This document shows positions 37,761-49,745 of a DNA stretch of 64,000 nucleotides, one piece after another; position 1 is the first letter of the stretch; each line of letters starts with the position of its first letter. Source of the stretch: Sipunculus nudus. Lineage: Eukaryota > Annelida > Sipuncula > Golfingiida > Sipunculidae. The translations under genes were made by a program, and so were the position numbers. The notes beneath the pieces are model-generated. The model made no database searches. It was not told where the DNA came from and saw nothing but the letters and a program-made list of their open reading frames with translations. The DNA is taken from NCBI GenBank assembly GCA_026874595.1, contig CM049307.1, positions 93,412,330 through 93,476,329 of the forward strand, in the 5' to 3' direction.

Positions 37761-38120
37761 CCTGGCCCAAACCAGAATCGGTTGACATTCATTTTTCCCA
37801 TGTTCCCTTTGGTTTGTTGCTACCTTCTAAGAATATTTATGACCAACACTGATCAGTTTGCAAGACGTTCAGTAAATAACATTAGTCATAGATCGAGCAG
37901 CAAAAAAGCGAGAAGACCCTTCCATCTCCCACCCCCTAAAACTTCCGACCTGTTAAAGGGTATGGTATATTTTTTTCAGTGACCAAACCAATACAAATAT
38001 TTGTACAGATGAAAGGCTTGTCCCTCACTTTGCACGGGGATTCAATATTTATAAATAACTTAAAACCGATGCCTCCACTATCTGCTTTGTATCCATAAAC
38101 TTGTAGCAATTGGAAATATG

Positions 38121-38606
38121 ATTCGCTCAGATAATTTTGTCTTGGTCATGGTATGTGGACCCAGCAAGATTTGATTGTCTTGGTCATAGTATAAGTGTCA
38201 AGTAACAAATCGTTTTGTCTTGGACATGGTATGTGGATCCGGTAAAATTGTCTTGGCTCAAGGTATATGGATCCATTAAAATTGTTTTGTCTTGGTCAAA
38301 GTATAAGGATCCAGTGGGATTTTTTTTGTCATGTTCATGGTATTAAATCCATTAAGATTGTTTTGTCTTGGTTTGAGTATCCAGTAAAACTGATGTCTTG
38401 GTCGTGGTATTAGGATCCAGCGAGATCTACAGTCTCCCGTGAGACGGTTTTGTCTTGGTCACGGTTAGGGGAATAGAGTGAGAATGATTTTTCTAGGTGA
38501 AAGTTCGAGGATCCAGTCATATTGTTTTGTCTTGATGATTGTATGAGGCTTCACTCCAATTTATCTTTATTGGTGATTGTATGAGAATCAATTAAGATTA
38601 CTTTGT
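38121..38606. repeat. Minisatellite, block B copy
   Basis: Same ~40-bp TTTTGTCTTGGTC motif as 23,480-24,117. It is shortened at the left end and has lost a few bases in one unit near 38,250. Confidence 0.83.
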
Positions 38607-38917
38607 CTATGTGAAGGTTTGCGCTTTAATTTGTGCCATCTCAGTTACAAAATCAGATCACAATCGCTCTAGAGCTTTTCCGCTGTAAGAAGCTCGGGAT
38701 TATTAAGTCATAACCTCCAAAGGGTGGGGGGGGGGGGGGGTATTTGATTTAAATGATGCAATTCCGATGTAAATCATTTGATGAGAAACTATTAATATAA
38801 ATTAATTAAAATTCTTTTGAAGAATATCAGATAATGCATTGATTACTAGTTACAGGAAATCTTATTCCTAAAGCAACTACTCTGAAACAATAATTTCATC
38901 TATAAGTATGTTGTTGA

Positions 38918-38933
38918 ATATATATATAAATAT

Positions 38934-38979
<46 letters not shown>
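38918..38979. repeat. Interrupted (AT)n microsatellite
   Basis: AT units broken twice by AAAT. This is the block B counterpart of the tract at 24,419. Confidence 0.93.
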
Positions 38980-38981
<2 letters not shown>

Positions 38982-39977
38982 GTGTATATGAAGTACTAGT
39001 CTATAAACTACCTGAGATATTCTATAGCAAGGAATGTTAAAATTGTAATAAAACAAGGAGAAATAAGGAGAGGTTAGTTCTAAATATATACCATTTCGAT
39101 TTTTCTTCTCTTTTATCTACGTTTTGTTCAAGACTTCCAGTTGTGTTTTTTTTATGCTTAAGTATTGACATAAATACAATTAATTATCAATTCAGTGTTG
39201 TGAACCATGCATTTATTCGTGGATATATTAAGAATATTGTATTTTGTACGGTATATATACTAATTTGAGGTAATGCAACAGTACCTACTGCATTTTCATA
39301 AATACTTATACATTATTATTACTTATAAACCTTTCTAATCAATACATATACATATAAGCAGGGCCGTCTTAACATCTTTGCGGGCGCCTCTACTAAGCAA
39401 GATCCAAATCCCCCCCCGCCCCCCCCCAACCCCCCCCCCCCCAGCCAGGAACTCGGAGGTCGTCTACACAGCCCCTATCTTTCCATCATCGTTACATCCT
39501 ATCAACTTCCCCATTTAATTTAAAAACTCTAATGTAACAGCCGAGACTGAGTAAAATTTAAAGATAAGTGACCGCTATACAATAACTCAGATTTTTCAAT
39601 AACGCGAAAAAAAAACTTTCTTGATTTCCTCAAACAATTGTTACTAAATAAGCTCGAGTGTTTTTCAAAACGCGAAAAAAATGTCTGAATTTCCCATTTA
39701 AGCTAGACTTTAGCCACGAGGTCTCAAGGCCTGCGTTATTATCAGGCGTCCAGGGCACATGGAGGATAAGTAAATACTGCATGCAGGGCAGCATAAATAG
39801 AAACATCCGTTGCAGTGATTCACAATGTGTTTAAAGATTCTTTTGTTATGCATGAAATTTTGTTCTCCTACTAAAAAAGGGCAGTGTAAATGCATATGCA
39901 TTGGTCTAGTATGCTGGTGCGTTTAAACGTCCCTCCCGCCATCTAGATGAGCAAACAAATAATTACAAGTTGCTTAC

Positions 39978-40161
39978 CAGGAACGGAGAAAACCACGAGG
40001 AGTGCCAGGTGAATCATTTTGTCGTTCACTTCGGAGGTCACGAACCAAGTTTACTCTTCCTCTCCCTTCAGATCGCAAATGGGCGGGTTGCGGGAGTAAC
40101 GCTATTTCTATGGATCTAACTCTACGTAATACAACGTCATCCGTACCAACAGGTATAAACA
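39978..40161 (-). CDS. Candidate internal exon, block B paralogue
   Basis: Same length (184 bases), frame, acceptor and donor as the block A copies. Four substitutions give Leu to Val, Val to Ala and His to Arg (the last from two changes). The ~350 bp around this exon look less diverged between blocks A and B than the sequence on either side, which could mean constraint or gene conversion. Confidence 0.28.
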
Positions 40162-40696
40162 CTGAATAAATTATCTATCCTTGTAAATGTTTGGTATAGC
40201 GTCAACTGGCAAATCAATATACCACCAACGTTATAAAAAGTTAGCTGAAAACCGCCGGGTATAGGCAATGACTAATTTGTTTCAGTAACTGAAGTCCGCG
40301 ATTAACATAATATAAACGTCAACTCCTACCCAAATGCGAACTATCCTGTTCAGTGAATACTGTAACTATTTTTTAATGCTTATATTAATGTCGATTATGA
40401 ATACTTAGCAGGCGAGATTTGTAAGGATTCGTCAAAGTTTGGAATACTGTGATTGGCTTCAAGTTCGCGATGTTAACATTTCGTGATTTTCACGTTTCCA
40501 TTGTTTCGCAGGGGTTCAGTTTTCACGACCTCAACATAAAATAACGTTCACAGAGTATAAACATCATTTTATGAATAAATTATAAAAAGTAATGTGTGTG
40601 GAAGCTCATAAATTTAGAAACCATTGCTCATTGTAAGTAAATGTTTTGAAAGATTTGAAATATTATGATACCTGTCTTAGATTAACGGTAATTTAA

Positions 40697-41318
40697 GGTA
40701 GTATCTCACTGGGCTGCGACAGCTTGCGACTAGTTGAAGACACGCTTATTGCGAGAACATACGCGAATTAGCGACAATTTTAACTTGTATAATTACATTG
40801 AATCGTACTTACGACACGTTTGCGAACATCGTACAAGTGTTTGGCGTAAAATTCGGATGGAGTTCGTATACCCGTCGTGCAAATGTCGTACGATGTTCAC
40901 ATGACATTCACACGACATTTGTGAAATGTTCGCACGACATTTGCGACCAGAGTAAGATTCTCATTTTTATCTCTAATTATTCGCAATGTAGTTGCATAGG
41001 TCGCAAACCCTACCCAAAGTTGTCTCGCAGTTCTCGCACTTCCTGACTCGCGTAAACTGACTTGAGAATAGTTCGAGACATGTTTGAGACGGGTTTGAGA
41101 CACCAGCAACGCCTCTACGACAATTTTGCAAGAAATTTCGTTTTGCGATTTTTTTTAACATGTTCAAAATTATAATTTGTACGACAACTTAGCGACACCT
41201 TGCGAATCATGCGAGGAAATTGAGAACCGCTGCGAATGTTCTAAGATACTTTTGAGACTCTCTCGCGAATGCATTCGCAATTGCTCGCAAAGCTATCGCA
41301 GCCTAGTGATGTACAGGC
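40697..41318. mobile_element. TTAA-flanked DNA transposon, block B paralogue
   Basis: About 622 bp, with TTAA at 40,693-40,696 and 41,319-41,322. The right terminal repeat has drifted (GCCTAGTGATGTAC instead of CCCAGTGAGGTAC), and internal GCGAC motifs carry several changes. Its presence at the same place in both blocks shows that insertion came before the block duplication. Confidence 0.8.
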
Positions 41319-41489
41319 TTAATTTACAAATTCAGTTATTTTTTATAATGTTTATATTTTGTTCACGATTTTTTTTTTATTTTCGCGATGATCCCGAAAG
41401 GGAGATTATTGCGAAAATAAAAACTTAAATTTAAAACCCTCGCGAACAAAAAGACAACAACAGTAAATTAACAAAAGATTCACCTAAGC

Positions 41490-41820
41490 TACTGGCTTTT
41501 GTGGCTCAGGGGTAGAGCACAGAATTCATAAGGAGATATTGTGAGTTCGAATCTGGGCCAAGGCGCCACCCAGGACGAGCGCTCTATAGGCCAAATGGGA
41601 AGGCTGTGACCAACATGTTTCACCCACAAACGAGTGTGCCTTTCGGGGTTTCCTCGGTGGTTTTGACTCAAATATAGGCACAACTATGTACCGTGGACCA
41701 GCAGATGCAGAAGTATTAATACCAGAATATTAAAGGAGAGGAAGCGTGAGATACGTTTCCTGTCACGCAGTGCGAATTCACTTAACATTGAAAAAGTTAG
41801 CGGTTACCTCCACCAAAATA
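41490..41820 (+). mobile_element. tRNA-derived SINE, block B paralogue
   Basis: Full-length homologue of the SINE at 32,850-33,180. It carries TGGCTCAGGGGTAGAGCAC, GAGTTCGAATCTGG and the GGTTACCTCCACCAAAA tail. The flanks match block A, so it came with the block duplication. Confidence 0.78.
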
Positions 41821-43701
41821 TGTTTAGAAATATTTCTGAAGCTGATGCACTCGATATCAGTATTTTGTACGCCTAATGTAAAAGAAATAAACATTTGCTG
41901 TTTGAGTTTGAATAATCGGTGCTTGGTAAGATATGTATTTTCGTTATGCCTTCTAAAAATGATAATTATGGGAACAGACAGTGAAGATTATATACATACT
42001 TCAAGTTTGTCAGGTTTATCTTGTAACTGTCTTCCACTTAAACCAGTCTATTGTACATATCTTATTAATGAAATACTAATATTTTTTGTTTGTTTGTAAT
42101 TTCTATTTCTAAAAATTTTAGATTTTTGAATATCAATATTTTGTTTGATATCTTTGATAAATTTGACAACTTGACAAAAAATCGACTATCTGCAGTGTTC
42201 GATCACCATACTATGGTAAAAAAATGTATAAAAAATAGCCAATTTCTGCTCCATTGAAACCCATAATAAACAAGTGTCCTGTGGATCGTGACACGCAGTT
42301 GAAAATCATTACCTGTGATATTAAGACCAAACACTTGTGAATCATATTAATATATCATATATATATGTGTGTGTGTGATAAAATATGTGATTGCGGAGAT
42401 ATTTCTGTGACATGACTGACGTTTGTAAGTCTCAAAATAAACTTTAAGTTACAAAGATAAGACAATGCACTGGCCCCACTGGTATCATATCTTAAAGCAC
42501 TATATTTAAATTGATGATTTAAATGCAATTTATTCAAAATGGGTCGACCAAGTAATATGTCACAATTGTTAGGCATATGTTTTATGTCTAGATTTTCTTC
42601 TTATTCAAACGATGCAGGGTTTCGGGTATTCATTCAGACGAATAGTGTCTGATTAAAGAACATCGAGTTTGATGGTGAAAGAGAAAATATCTTTATCTTA
42701 TTCTCTGATATAACCGCTATTCATCTGTCTCAAGCTAGCATTAACCTGTGGCCATTAGTCAGGAACAATATAATGATATTCAGGGTCAACATGCATAGGA
42801 AGTTCCCTTGTAATCCATGCAGTGGTTAGTGAGAAACTCTCGTATACACACAAAGGACGGATTGTAATGAAATTTTAGTAACATCATTACGGACAGACTA
42901 TCCGGTTATATCAAACTTTCAAAAATGACCAGAAATCAGGTATTATATGATTATCAGCTGTCAGTCTCAATTTAATTCTTAGTCTTGCATATAATAAGGG
43001 GTGTTGTGTAAAAAATTATAGCTACATTTTTAAATAACATCACCTTTTTTTTTTTAGGATGAGGCAGTAGGCCGGATCATGTGCCGTATCCACGCCCAAT
43101 TTTAATCGAATATTAATTTGCCCATATCCCTAAAAAGGTGATGAGAATCTGTTCATGCTTGAGTTAGTTATAATGTGACCAACACAGAAACACGAGAGGA
43201 GATGAACGCTTACCCTCCTGACGGAGGCAATCAAAGTTGCAGAGACTGCATGCCGTCTTACATCCGGTCCATTAGGTTTTTTCAATCAATAATTTTCACT
43301 TCTGAATAGATAGATATGCTGTGGCAAAGTATTCTTATCTGCAATGTCCTATCATCATAATAAAAAAAAATAGTGGTGAGAGACTACATGCGTGCCTCCG
43401 CCATAAATAGCTATGGCCCTCTGCCAGGATTTGAAAACTGCAATATCTCAGGGTTACAACATCAAATACATAAAAAAAAACATTCATGGTGAACAGATAA
43501 CCTAAAAAAATTTAACGTATTTTTCTAGCCTGACCCTTAAACAAATTTCAACAAAATCCGTTCAGGAACCTTTGAGTAAAGTTGCTTTAAAACAAATCAA
43601 ATAACTCATGACAATGAAAACATAATACCTTTCCCACATGCGGATGTATAAACATGTTAAATTTATAAGCTCGCCATAGATTCTTACGCTTCATTGCACA
43701 G
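41821..43701. other. Duplicated non-coding stretch of block B
   Basis: Homologous to 33,181-35,172. No convincing gene is seen apart from the weak protease-like motif on the minus strand at about 42,527-42,584 (MPNNCDILLGRP), which is preserved from block A. Confidence 0.6.
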
Positions 43702-43842
43702 CTGCCATTTAAGTCCTCGTTACAAAATTCGCACTATGGTGTTTTCGTGTGGTCGCGCAATTATGAAGCCCAGCGATCTTCTACCTATTGCTTTCGTATT
43801 CGAAACAGACAAGTCATACATAGGTTACCGTCCAAACACCAG
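43702..43842 (+). CDS. Candidate exon of 47 codons (block B paralogue)
   Basis: Same frame, acceptor (CATTGCACAG) and donor (CAG/GTAAAC) as 35,173-35,313. The changes include Pro to Ser, Ser to Thr and Thr to Ser plus two silent ones. The frame stays open. Confidence 0.22.
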
Positions 43843-43963
43843 GTAAACAAAGGTATGCACGTTCAAACATTTCAAAGTCCATCTTTGACTAGAAGAGATA
43901 AAAACATTTTATATGAACCTCCCATATATACTGAAAATAATAATATTTGGTTTCCTTATGCTT

Positions 43964-43970
<7 letters not shown>

Positions 43971-44005
<35 letters not shown>
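43971..44005. repeat. (AT)n microsatellite
   Basis: About 17 units, counterpart of 35,454-35,512. Confidence 0.94.
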
Positions 44006-44008
<3 letters not shown>

Positions 44009-44078
44009 ACCTTTGTAAGGTCTGACTGACTGATGAAGATGGATATAGATAACGAGTGAGTGTGGAGTTCCTTGGGGC

Positions 44079-44308
44079 GGGGGGGGGGGGGGGGTCCTAG
44101 CCTAAGTCTCTTCTGCGAAGGGGAAACGAAATTGCATAAGTAGCGAGTGAGGACCGCGAGACATTACCATGACGTCATTGTCACAGCACCTGATAAAGTA
44201 CCTATAAATGTTAAGCAGTGGGGTCATTCTATGTGGGGGGGGGGGGGGTTCACTCGCAGGGTGTGGAGATGACTAGCAAGGTCTGGCGGGCGTGGGGGGG
44301 GGGGGGGG
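44079..44308 (+). other. Cluster of three long G-runs (block B)
   Basis: Runs at about 44,079-44,094, 44,235-44,248 and 44,293-44,308 have the same spacing and flanks as block A but different run lengths. Confidence 0.8.
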
Positions 44309-44801
44309 TACACAGGCGTGGGAGGGTAATCAAAGTGGGGAAAATGCGAACGGAGGAACCTGAAATTTTACTCGGAGCTCATATAAGGCAAATAAAAAAT
44401 GTGGACAGGGCTATTTCTACATCCCGGTTCAAGGCCAAAACTATTCAGAAGGGGGGGGGGGGGGGCGCCTTTTCGTGCGAGAAGAACTAACCCTGGCCCA
44501 AACCAGAATCGGTTGACATTCACTTTTCTCATGTTCCCTTTGGTTTGTTGCTACCTTCTAGGAATATTTATGACCAACACTGATCAGTTTGCAAGAGGGT
44601 CAGTAAATAACATTAGTCATAGATCGAACAGCAAAAAGCGAGAAGACTCTTCCATCTCCCACCCCCTAAAACTTCCCAACTGTTAAAGGGTATGGTATAT
44701 TTTTTCAGTGACCAAACCAAGACAAATATTTGTACAGATGAAAGGCTTGTCCCTCACTTTGCACGGGGATTCAATACTTATAAATAACTTAAAACCGATG
44801 C

Positions 44802-45059
44802 CTGCACGTTTCGACCTGGTAACCGATATCACGTGATCACCTGACGCTCAGTCGCCTTTCTTTTGGAGGGTCACAAAACTGAGAAAGGGGGGGGGGGGGG
44901 GGTGGTCGGTCACAGATAGCTGCATTTATGTAGCAAGTATACTACAATCAAGGACTTCAGGGAAACTTATTTTATAGAAGTAAATGAAAATATTGTAGAT
45001 GGATCCCATGGATTGATTGTTACTCTTAGTGAAACCTTAACTTTTAGTTAACATTTTAT
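44802..45059. other. Unique stretch right of block B
   Basis: Contains a G run (about 44,887-44,902) and a CGTTTCGACCTGGTAACC stretch. No gene is seen. Confidence 0.55.
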
Positions 45060-45535
45060 ATTTATGTGTCAGAAGGCATCATCTCATTTCTATGATGTGC
45101 GTAATTCATTGACAGTTGAGGCATTCAAACAATTAGTGTATGGTTTAGTTCTTTTTCACATAGACTTTTGTAAAGGTATCTTTTATGGGCCCTACCAAAG
45201 GTAGATATTATTAGAATACAAAGAATACATAATTTAGCAGTAATATTGGTCATGAATTGTAATAACAATGTTAGCAGTAGAAATGCACTGAACGCCTTGC
45301 ATTGGCTTCCTATTCAGTCTAGCATATTGTTTAAAATTCTCACTCTTGAACATGAATGCCTACACATAGCAGCACCAATATATTTGCAAAATATGTTGTA
45401 ATTAAATCGTAAATCTTGTTCTTCATTAAGGTCACATACCGATGGTATTGTTATATATGTACCAAAAACAATGGCTTAGGCTTTTGCAGATCGTAGTAAG
45501 TTTCAGTGTATTTGCCGCAACACATTCGAATAAAA
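45060..45535 (+). pseudogene. CR1/L2-like LINE, 3' end of the reverse-transcriptase ORF (relic)
   Basis: The frame from about 45,081 reads SHFYDVRNSLTVEAFKQLVY, then HIDFCKGIFYGPY. After a one-base frameshift it continues IIRIQRIHNLAV and LHWLPIQSSILFKIL, followed by APIYLQNML and SSLRSHTD. The order RLDYCN-like, YGLP-like, LQRVQN-like, LHWLPI, FKIL, AP.YL is the standard C-terminal part of ORF2 in CR1/L2-type non-LTR retrotransposons. The catalytic RT core lies upstream of this part and is absent. Stops and the frameshift make it a dead, 5'-truncated relic. Confidence 0.82.
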
Positions 45536-47784
45536 TTCCATGAATGATTAGTAATTGTAATGAATATTAGTATTATAACTGGATATATTTCATTGCATAT
45601 ACTTTTAACTATCTTTCTCAAGGCATTTAAACTGCCAAAGAATACATGTACTTGAAACGATTTCCCAGCTGAGCGCTATATCATTTAATAATAAGTTTAT
45701 TAATAAAAGAATAATAATAAAACTGCAGCTGTTTATTATAATTACCGACTTCCAATAATAAAACCTTTGGCCACTGAATGGCTCTTATTTTTAGGATTTC
45801 CGTTTCCTCATGACCCTCAGGGGTTACATACATGTTCGCTACCTGCTGAGAGTAACAGTTAAAAAACTAGAAAGCACTCAGAGACCGCATTTCCACCTCC
45901 ACGAACACAATGGGTCACCATTCCCCAGATCCGGAATATAACCCAAATCCTGATCAAACATTGCTGTATGTTATAAAGGAATTCAGCAGACAATAAAAAA
46001 CTCGATGGTTACATCACAGGTCACCTCTACCACGAGTAAAAGGCGGCCTCTGAAACTATTGAATAACAGAGATCTCGCTTTGACTTTGTAATGCTTAGTG
46101 CCCTCTAGGATGTATTTGTCAGCTTGATTAATCTGTCTTGTATTTATCTTATTTGTGAAACTTAGTTATGGCCGGGTTTGGTGATCACATTTGTCTCTAT
46201 TGTATGGTTTAATTTGCTCACACGGATTCCTGTTACGATTTCCACCAAGTAAAGGCATATTAACTTTTCAGCTGTTTAGTTAAAAAAAGGTGGAGCGAAG
46301 TCATGAATTGTTTAGCCCGTTTACTGATTTTCTCAGCTGTATCGGCCGTAGAACCAGCTGTGGGAAGTATTTTACTGTACAGACTGTACCATGAATATTA
46401 GGCAGCGCCTCTCACTATATCTTTGGGTGATTATAATCATTTAACAAAGGTTTCAATCTTTAGCCTGGACAACATATAAATATAATTAAAGATATAATTA
46501 TCAAGCTAAATATCGACTCTCATCGATGTCGCTTACATGTAATATAATTGATCATACGAACATTAATGACTACAGTTTTACTCAAATTGTATTTTGTATA
46601 CTGAAATCATATTTTTTACCTTTTTATCCTTATTTCTCAGTCCACTTTTCACGTTTGATAATTATATATAAATATACCATATTGATCTATATATGTTCGG
46701 ACCAATTTTGAATAACTGCACACAAACAAACCTTATCTTCATATCCCGGGGGAGGGTAGGCTTTCATCCTCTTTCATGTGCGTGTCTGTGTGGTTGTGCA
46801 TTTGTTCCCAAGAAAACACAAACAATCATAAATGGAATCTCCCTCACTTTGACTCTCATGGTTGTAGCCCGACACAAACGGACTCCATTGATAATGGTTA
46901 CCGGTGTCCATAAGCCACATGACTGTAGCAGGCCTTGCTGGTGGTATAATGACATTTTTAAAGATTAATGATGATATCATTAAAAATCACATGATGATTT
47001 TTCAAAGGAGTCTCCCGATTGGCTGACTCGGACATGTACCATATCCTGTCTCCATAAACCGGCCAACGAATGATGGTCGGAACTGTTACAGGTTACTTCA
47101 AGTTACTAATAGATAAAATTCATAATTTGAGACAATTCCCTAATGAATACAACCAAAAATAGCTGAAAACTTAGGTTTAATTTTTTGAGAATTCTTGCTT
47201 CATTCACCGGCTTCTCCAACCCTAAAAAAATACCACCTACGTCACAATTATTCATACACTTACTAATTACTCAGCTGCAGCATTGATCCCGTAAAACGTC
47301 GATGGTCGTGTACTTTTTCCAAACATTACTACGCAGACAGAGCGGAGACCGCTACAGCCGTCAATTCATGATTTTATCACAGGATCACACAAGAACAGTC
47401 TCTCTGCCTGTATAGTATGTAAATATGCATGTTATAACCCCAGAGTATATTTTAAAGAAATTATAGAACTTCAGACACTTCTGATCAGCGTAAAATGCAC
47501 CCCGTATAAGGACATATTATGAAAGGTCGTTCAAAGCAAAGAATCAGGGTCATCAGAGAATAATGCCTTTTGCCTGATGGTATAATGAAAGTAGCCATAA
47601 ACTTTAGGGCCACGATACAGATACAGATGATGGCGGAGGTATGCGCTTTGTGAGAGCGTTCTATAATTAATTATAATTTATACATGTAAATCATGGTTTT
47701 CAGGTGACTTATGCACTATGTTGAATTTTAAAACCTGTTGTACCTACAAGATTCAAATTGATGTCCTCTAGTTTCCTGGGACAT
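45536..47784. other. Intergenic DNA with fragments of dispersed repeats
   Basis: No gene is supported. Two fragments look like dispersed repeats: GGGAGGGTAGG...TTCATCC...TGTGTGGTTGTGCATTTG at about 46,748-46,810, with a relative at 51,550-51,625, and GGCGGAGGTATGCGCTTTGTGAG at 47,633. A 33-codon frame at 46,303 that starts like a signal peptide is described under findings. Confidence 0.5.
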
Positions 47785-48345
47785 CACGCCTCATGGTCGC
47801 CTGTATGGTCGCCTTTAGTCGTCAGTAGACGCGTGGCCTCGAAGCTGTCGCCTCTGGATTTTATACATGTTCAAATTACTCAGGCGACATCTTTTTTGTC
47901 GCCAGTGAGCGTAGGTGCTGTCGTAGGCTGTCGCCAGGTGACGCGGGTTGTCATAGGTCCTGTCCTAGGCTTTCGCCAGGTGACGCGGGTTGTCGTGTGT
48001 GTTGTCGCGGGCTGTTGTTACTTGAAACAAGGCCCATCCTTGTGTCCGGCTCCTCATATAGCACATGGTAGAGAATGGGCGAACCTTGTCACGGGTGGAC
48101 GTAACAAGAATTCTGGTGTCGTAGGTTGTCGCCAGTGTGGGTGTAGGTTGTCGTAGGTGGGTTATTGTTCTTTGTCGCGGCGACTGTGTCGCCAGCTGTC
48201 GGCAGCTTGTCGTCAGGCAGTCGCCAGCCATTTGTAGTTTGTCGTAGACTTTTGTCGTAGCGGAGGTCCTGTCGCCTGTTTTATGACAACCATGTGGCGA
48301 CGGCCTGGTCGTCTGTAGTCGCCTGTAGATTCGCCTAAGTGGGAC
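47785..48345. repeat. GTCGCC/TGTCGTAGG-rich low-complexity region
   Basis: Short motifs GTCGCC, GTCGTAGG, TTGTCG and CAGGTGACGCGGGTTGTC recur dozens of times. CGCCAGGTGACGCGGGTTGTC occurs twice 46 bp apart (about 47,931 and 47,977). The region is far more GC-rich than its surroundings. Open frames of ~130 codons on both strands are products of this composition. It runs directly into the ~130-bp minisatellite. Confidence 0.7.
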
Positions 48346-49745
48346 AGCCACATAAGATGCCGGACAGTGTCCCTATGATACTATCCGATGTCCTGCGACT
48401 CCAGTTCATGGGACCTACACTCCTGAGACACCACATTTTTAGTGCCCTATTGCTGTGTAACTCTCTGCTCTTGTTATGCAACACTTGGTTGTGGTGTTCA
48501 AAAACAGGTGACATCGTCTTACTGCGCTGCACTGTCCTGTGACTTTAGCTTGTGGTGGCTTACAAAACTGGAACACTGTCCTGCTTTTCTGCCACCGGTC
48601 CCTCCTGTCTTGGGACCCTAAAATGCAGTATCCTTCTGCTCGTCAACACTGTCCTGGGACACTGTCCCGTGACTTTAGCTTGTGGTAGTCTACAAACCTG
48701 GGACACTGTTACGCTGTCCGGCGACCAGGACTTGGTCCGGCGATGTCCTACGACTGTGGATTACAGTGTCTCTCTGCTCGTCAACACTGCTCTGCCACAC
48801 TGTTCTGTGACTATAGCTTGTGGTGCCCTTAAAACCTAAGATACCTGACCTGCTCTCCTACGACCAGGCCCTTCTGTCCTTTAGCTTTGGATTACGGGGT
48901 CCTTCTGCTCTTCAACACTGTCCCATGACACGGTGATGTGACTATAGCTTTTGGTATCCTACAGGTCAAGCAAACGAATTCCAAATCTCATTATATTATC
49001 ATATAACATAATTGCCTATGAAAAAAAAATATTAATATAGATTTTGCATAAAATGAGCCTAATCCCTGGAGGAAAAACATTTTTTCTATCTATTTTTCCT
49101 CTAATAACATGAGGTTGTGGGATTTGTTAAAAAACTATGGGCACATCTATGAGCACTGTCAAATCGGCAGTGACGTCACACACTGGGAAATCCCCTGTGA
49201 CTAAACATTCTAGATCTCAGTAAAAGCACAGTATTTCCACCTCCGTCAGTCCCAAATTTTCAGCAGAGAATAAAAGCAACATGCATTACTAGATCTGAGT
49301 TGTTGATAAAATTCAGTCCATGATGTCACACGTGAACCAGCTAATCAAATCAGGGCAAAGTCTGGGATCTGGGTGAAATCCTCCCATCACACAACAAACG
49401 CACGTGGAATAGGTTTACTTAACCTTCAAACCTAGGACACTATCCGCCGACCAGACCTGCTTTCCAACGACTATGGTTCCAGTGTCCCTCTGCTTGCCCA
49501 CTCTGTCCCGCAACTCTGTCCTGTGACCATAACGTGTGGTGCCCTAGTACCCTGGGACACTGTCCTGCTCTCCGACGACCAGGCCCTGCTGTCCTACTAC
49601 TCTGGTTTGCAGTGTGGGTCTTTCTGCTTGTCAACACTCTCCTGCGACACTGCCCTGTGACTATAGCATGTGGTGCCTTACAAATCTAGGGCACTGCCCT
49701 TCTGCCCTGTGACACTTTGTTGTGGTGTCCTAAACCCTGTTTTCC
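48346..49745. repeat. ~130-bp minisatellite, split by a MITE
   Basis: The anchor GTGACTATAGCTTGTGGTG recurs at about 48,540, 48,669, 48,808, 48,938, 49,522 and 49,656. Spacing is 119-139 bp once the 465-bp insertion and its duplication are removed. Other shared parts are CTGCTCGTCAACACTGTCC, GACCAGGCCCT and CAAACCTGGGACACTG. There are about eight degenerate copies. It is not coding. Confidence 0.85.
48964..49424 (-). mobile_element. 461-bp MITE (non-autonomous DNA transposon), copy 1
   Basis: The ends are imperfect terminal inverted repeats: left GGTCAAGCAAACGAATTCC, right (complement) GGTTAAGTAAACCTATTCC. The flanking four bases are TACA and TTCA, a target-site duplication with one mismatch. 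Removing the element and one duplicate restores the minisatellite sequence TCCTACAAACCTAGG, which proves insertion. There is no transposase. A near-identical inverted copy lies at 57,965-58,424. A 4-bp duplication fits several superfamilies, so I do not name one. Confidence 0.9.

Larger units (their letters stand above)
23262..38078. repeat. Segmental duplication, block A (14.8 kb, internally triplicated)
   Basis: The block runs from ATATCTGCTTTGTATCC (about 23,266) to AAACCGATGCCTCCA (about 38,078), where the same start sequence recurs at once as block B. It contains a minisatellite, three copies of a 2.95-kb segment, a long non-coding stretch with G-runs, and a LINE insertion. Relative to B it has two extra 2.95-kb copies, the LINE, and about 320, 125 and 780 bp that B lacks. 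Removing these leaves roughly the length of block B, which supports a simple head-to-tail duplication with later changes. Confidence 0.88.
38079..44801. repeat. Segmental duplication, block B (6.7 kb)
   Basis: Direct head-to-tail copy of block A, starting CTATCTGCTTTGTATCC and ending AAACCGATGCCTGCA. It keeps one 2.95-kb segment, the G-run cluster and the empty LINE site. It lacks three A-segments (about 320 bp after 38,117, 125 bp near 43,396 and 780 bp near 44,342), each with a few bases of matching sequence at the edges. Several percent divergence from A makes it older than the triplication. Confidence 0.88.

Noticed and set aside
47758-48156. 132-codon plus-strand frame (and an overlapping 128-codon minus-strand frame)
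   Set aside because: Both follow from the GTCGCC-rich composition, which avoids stops. There is no domain and no splice context.
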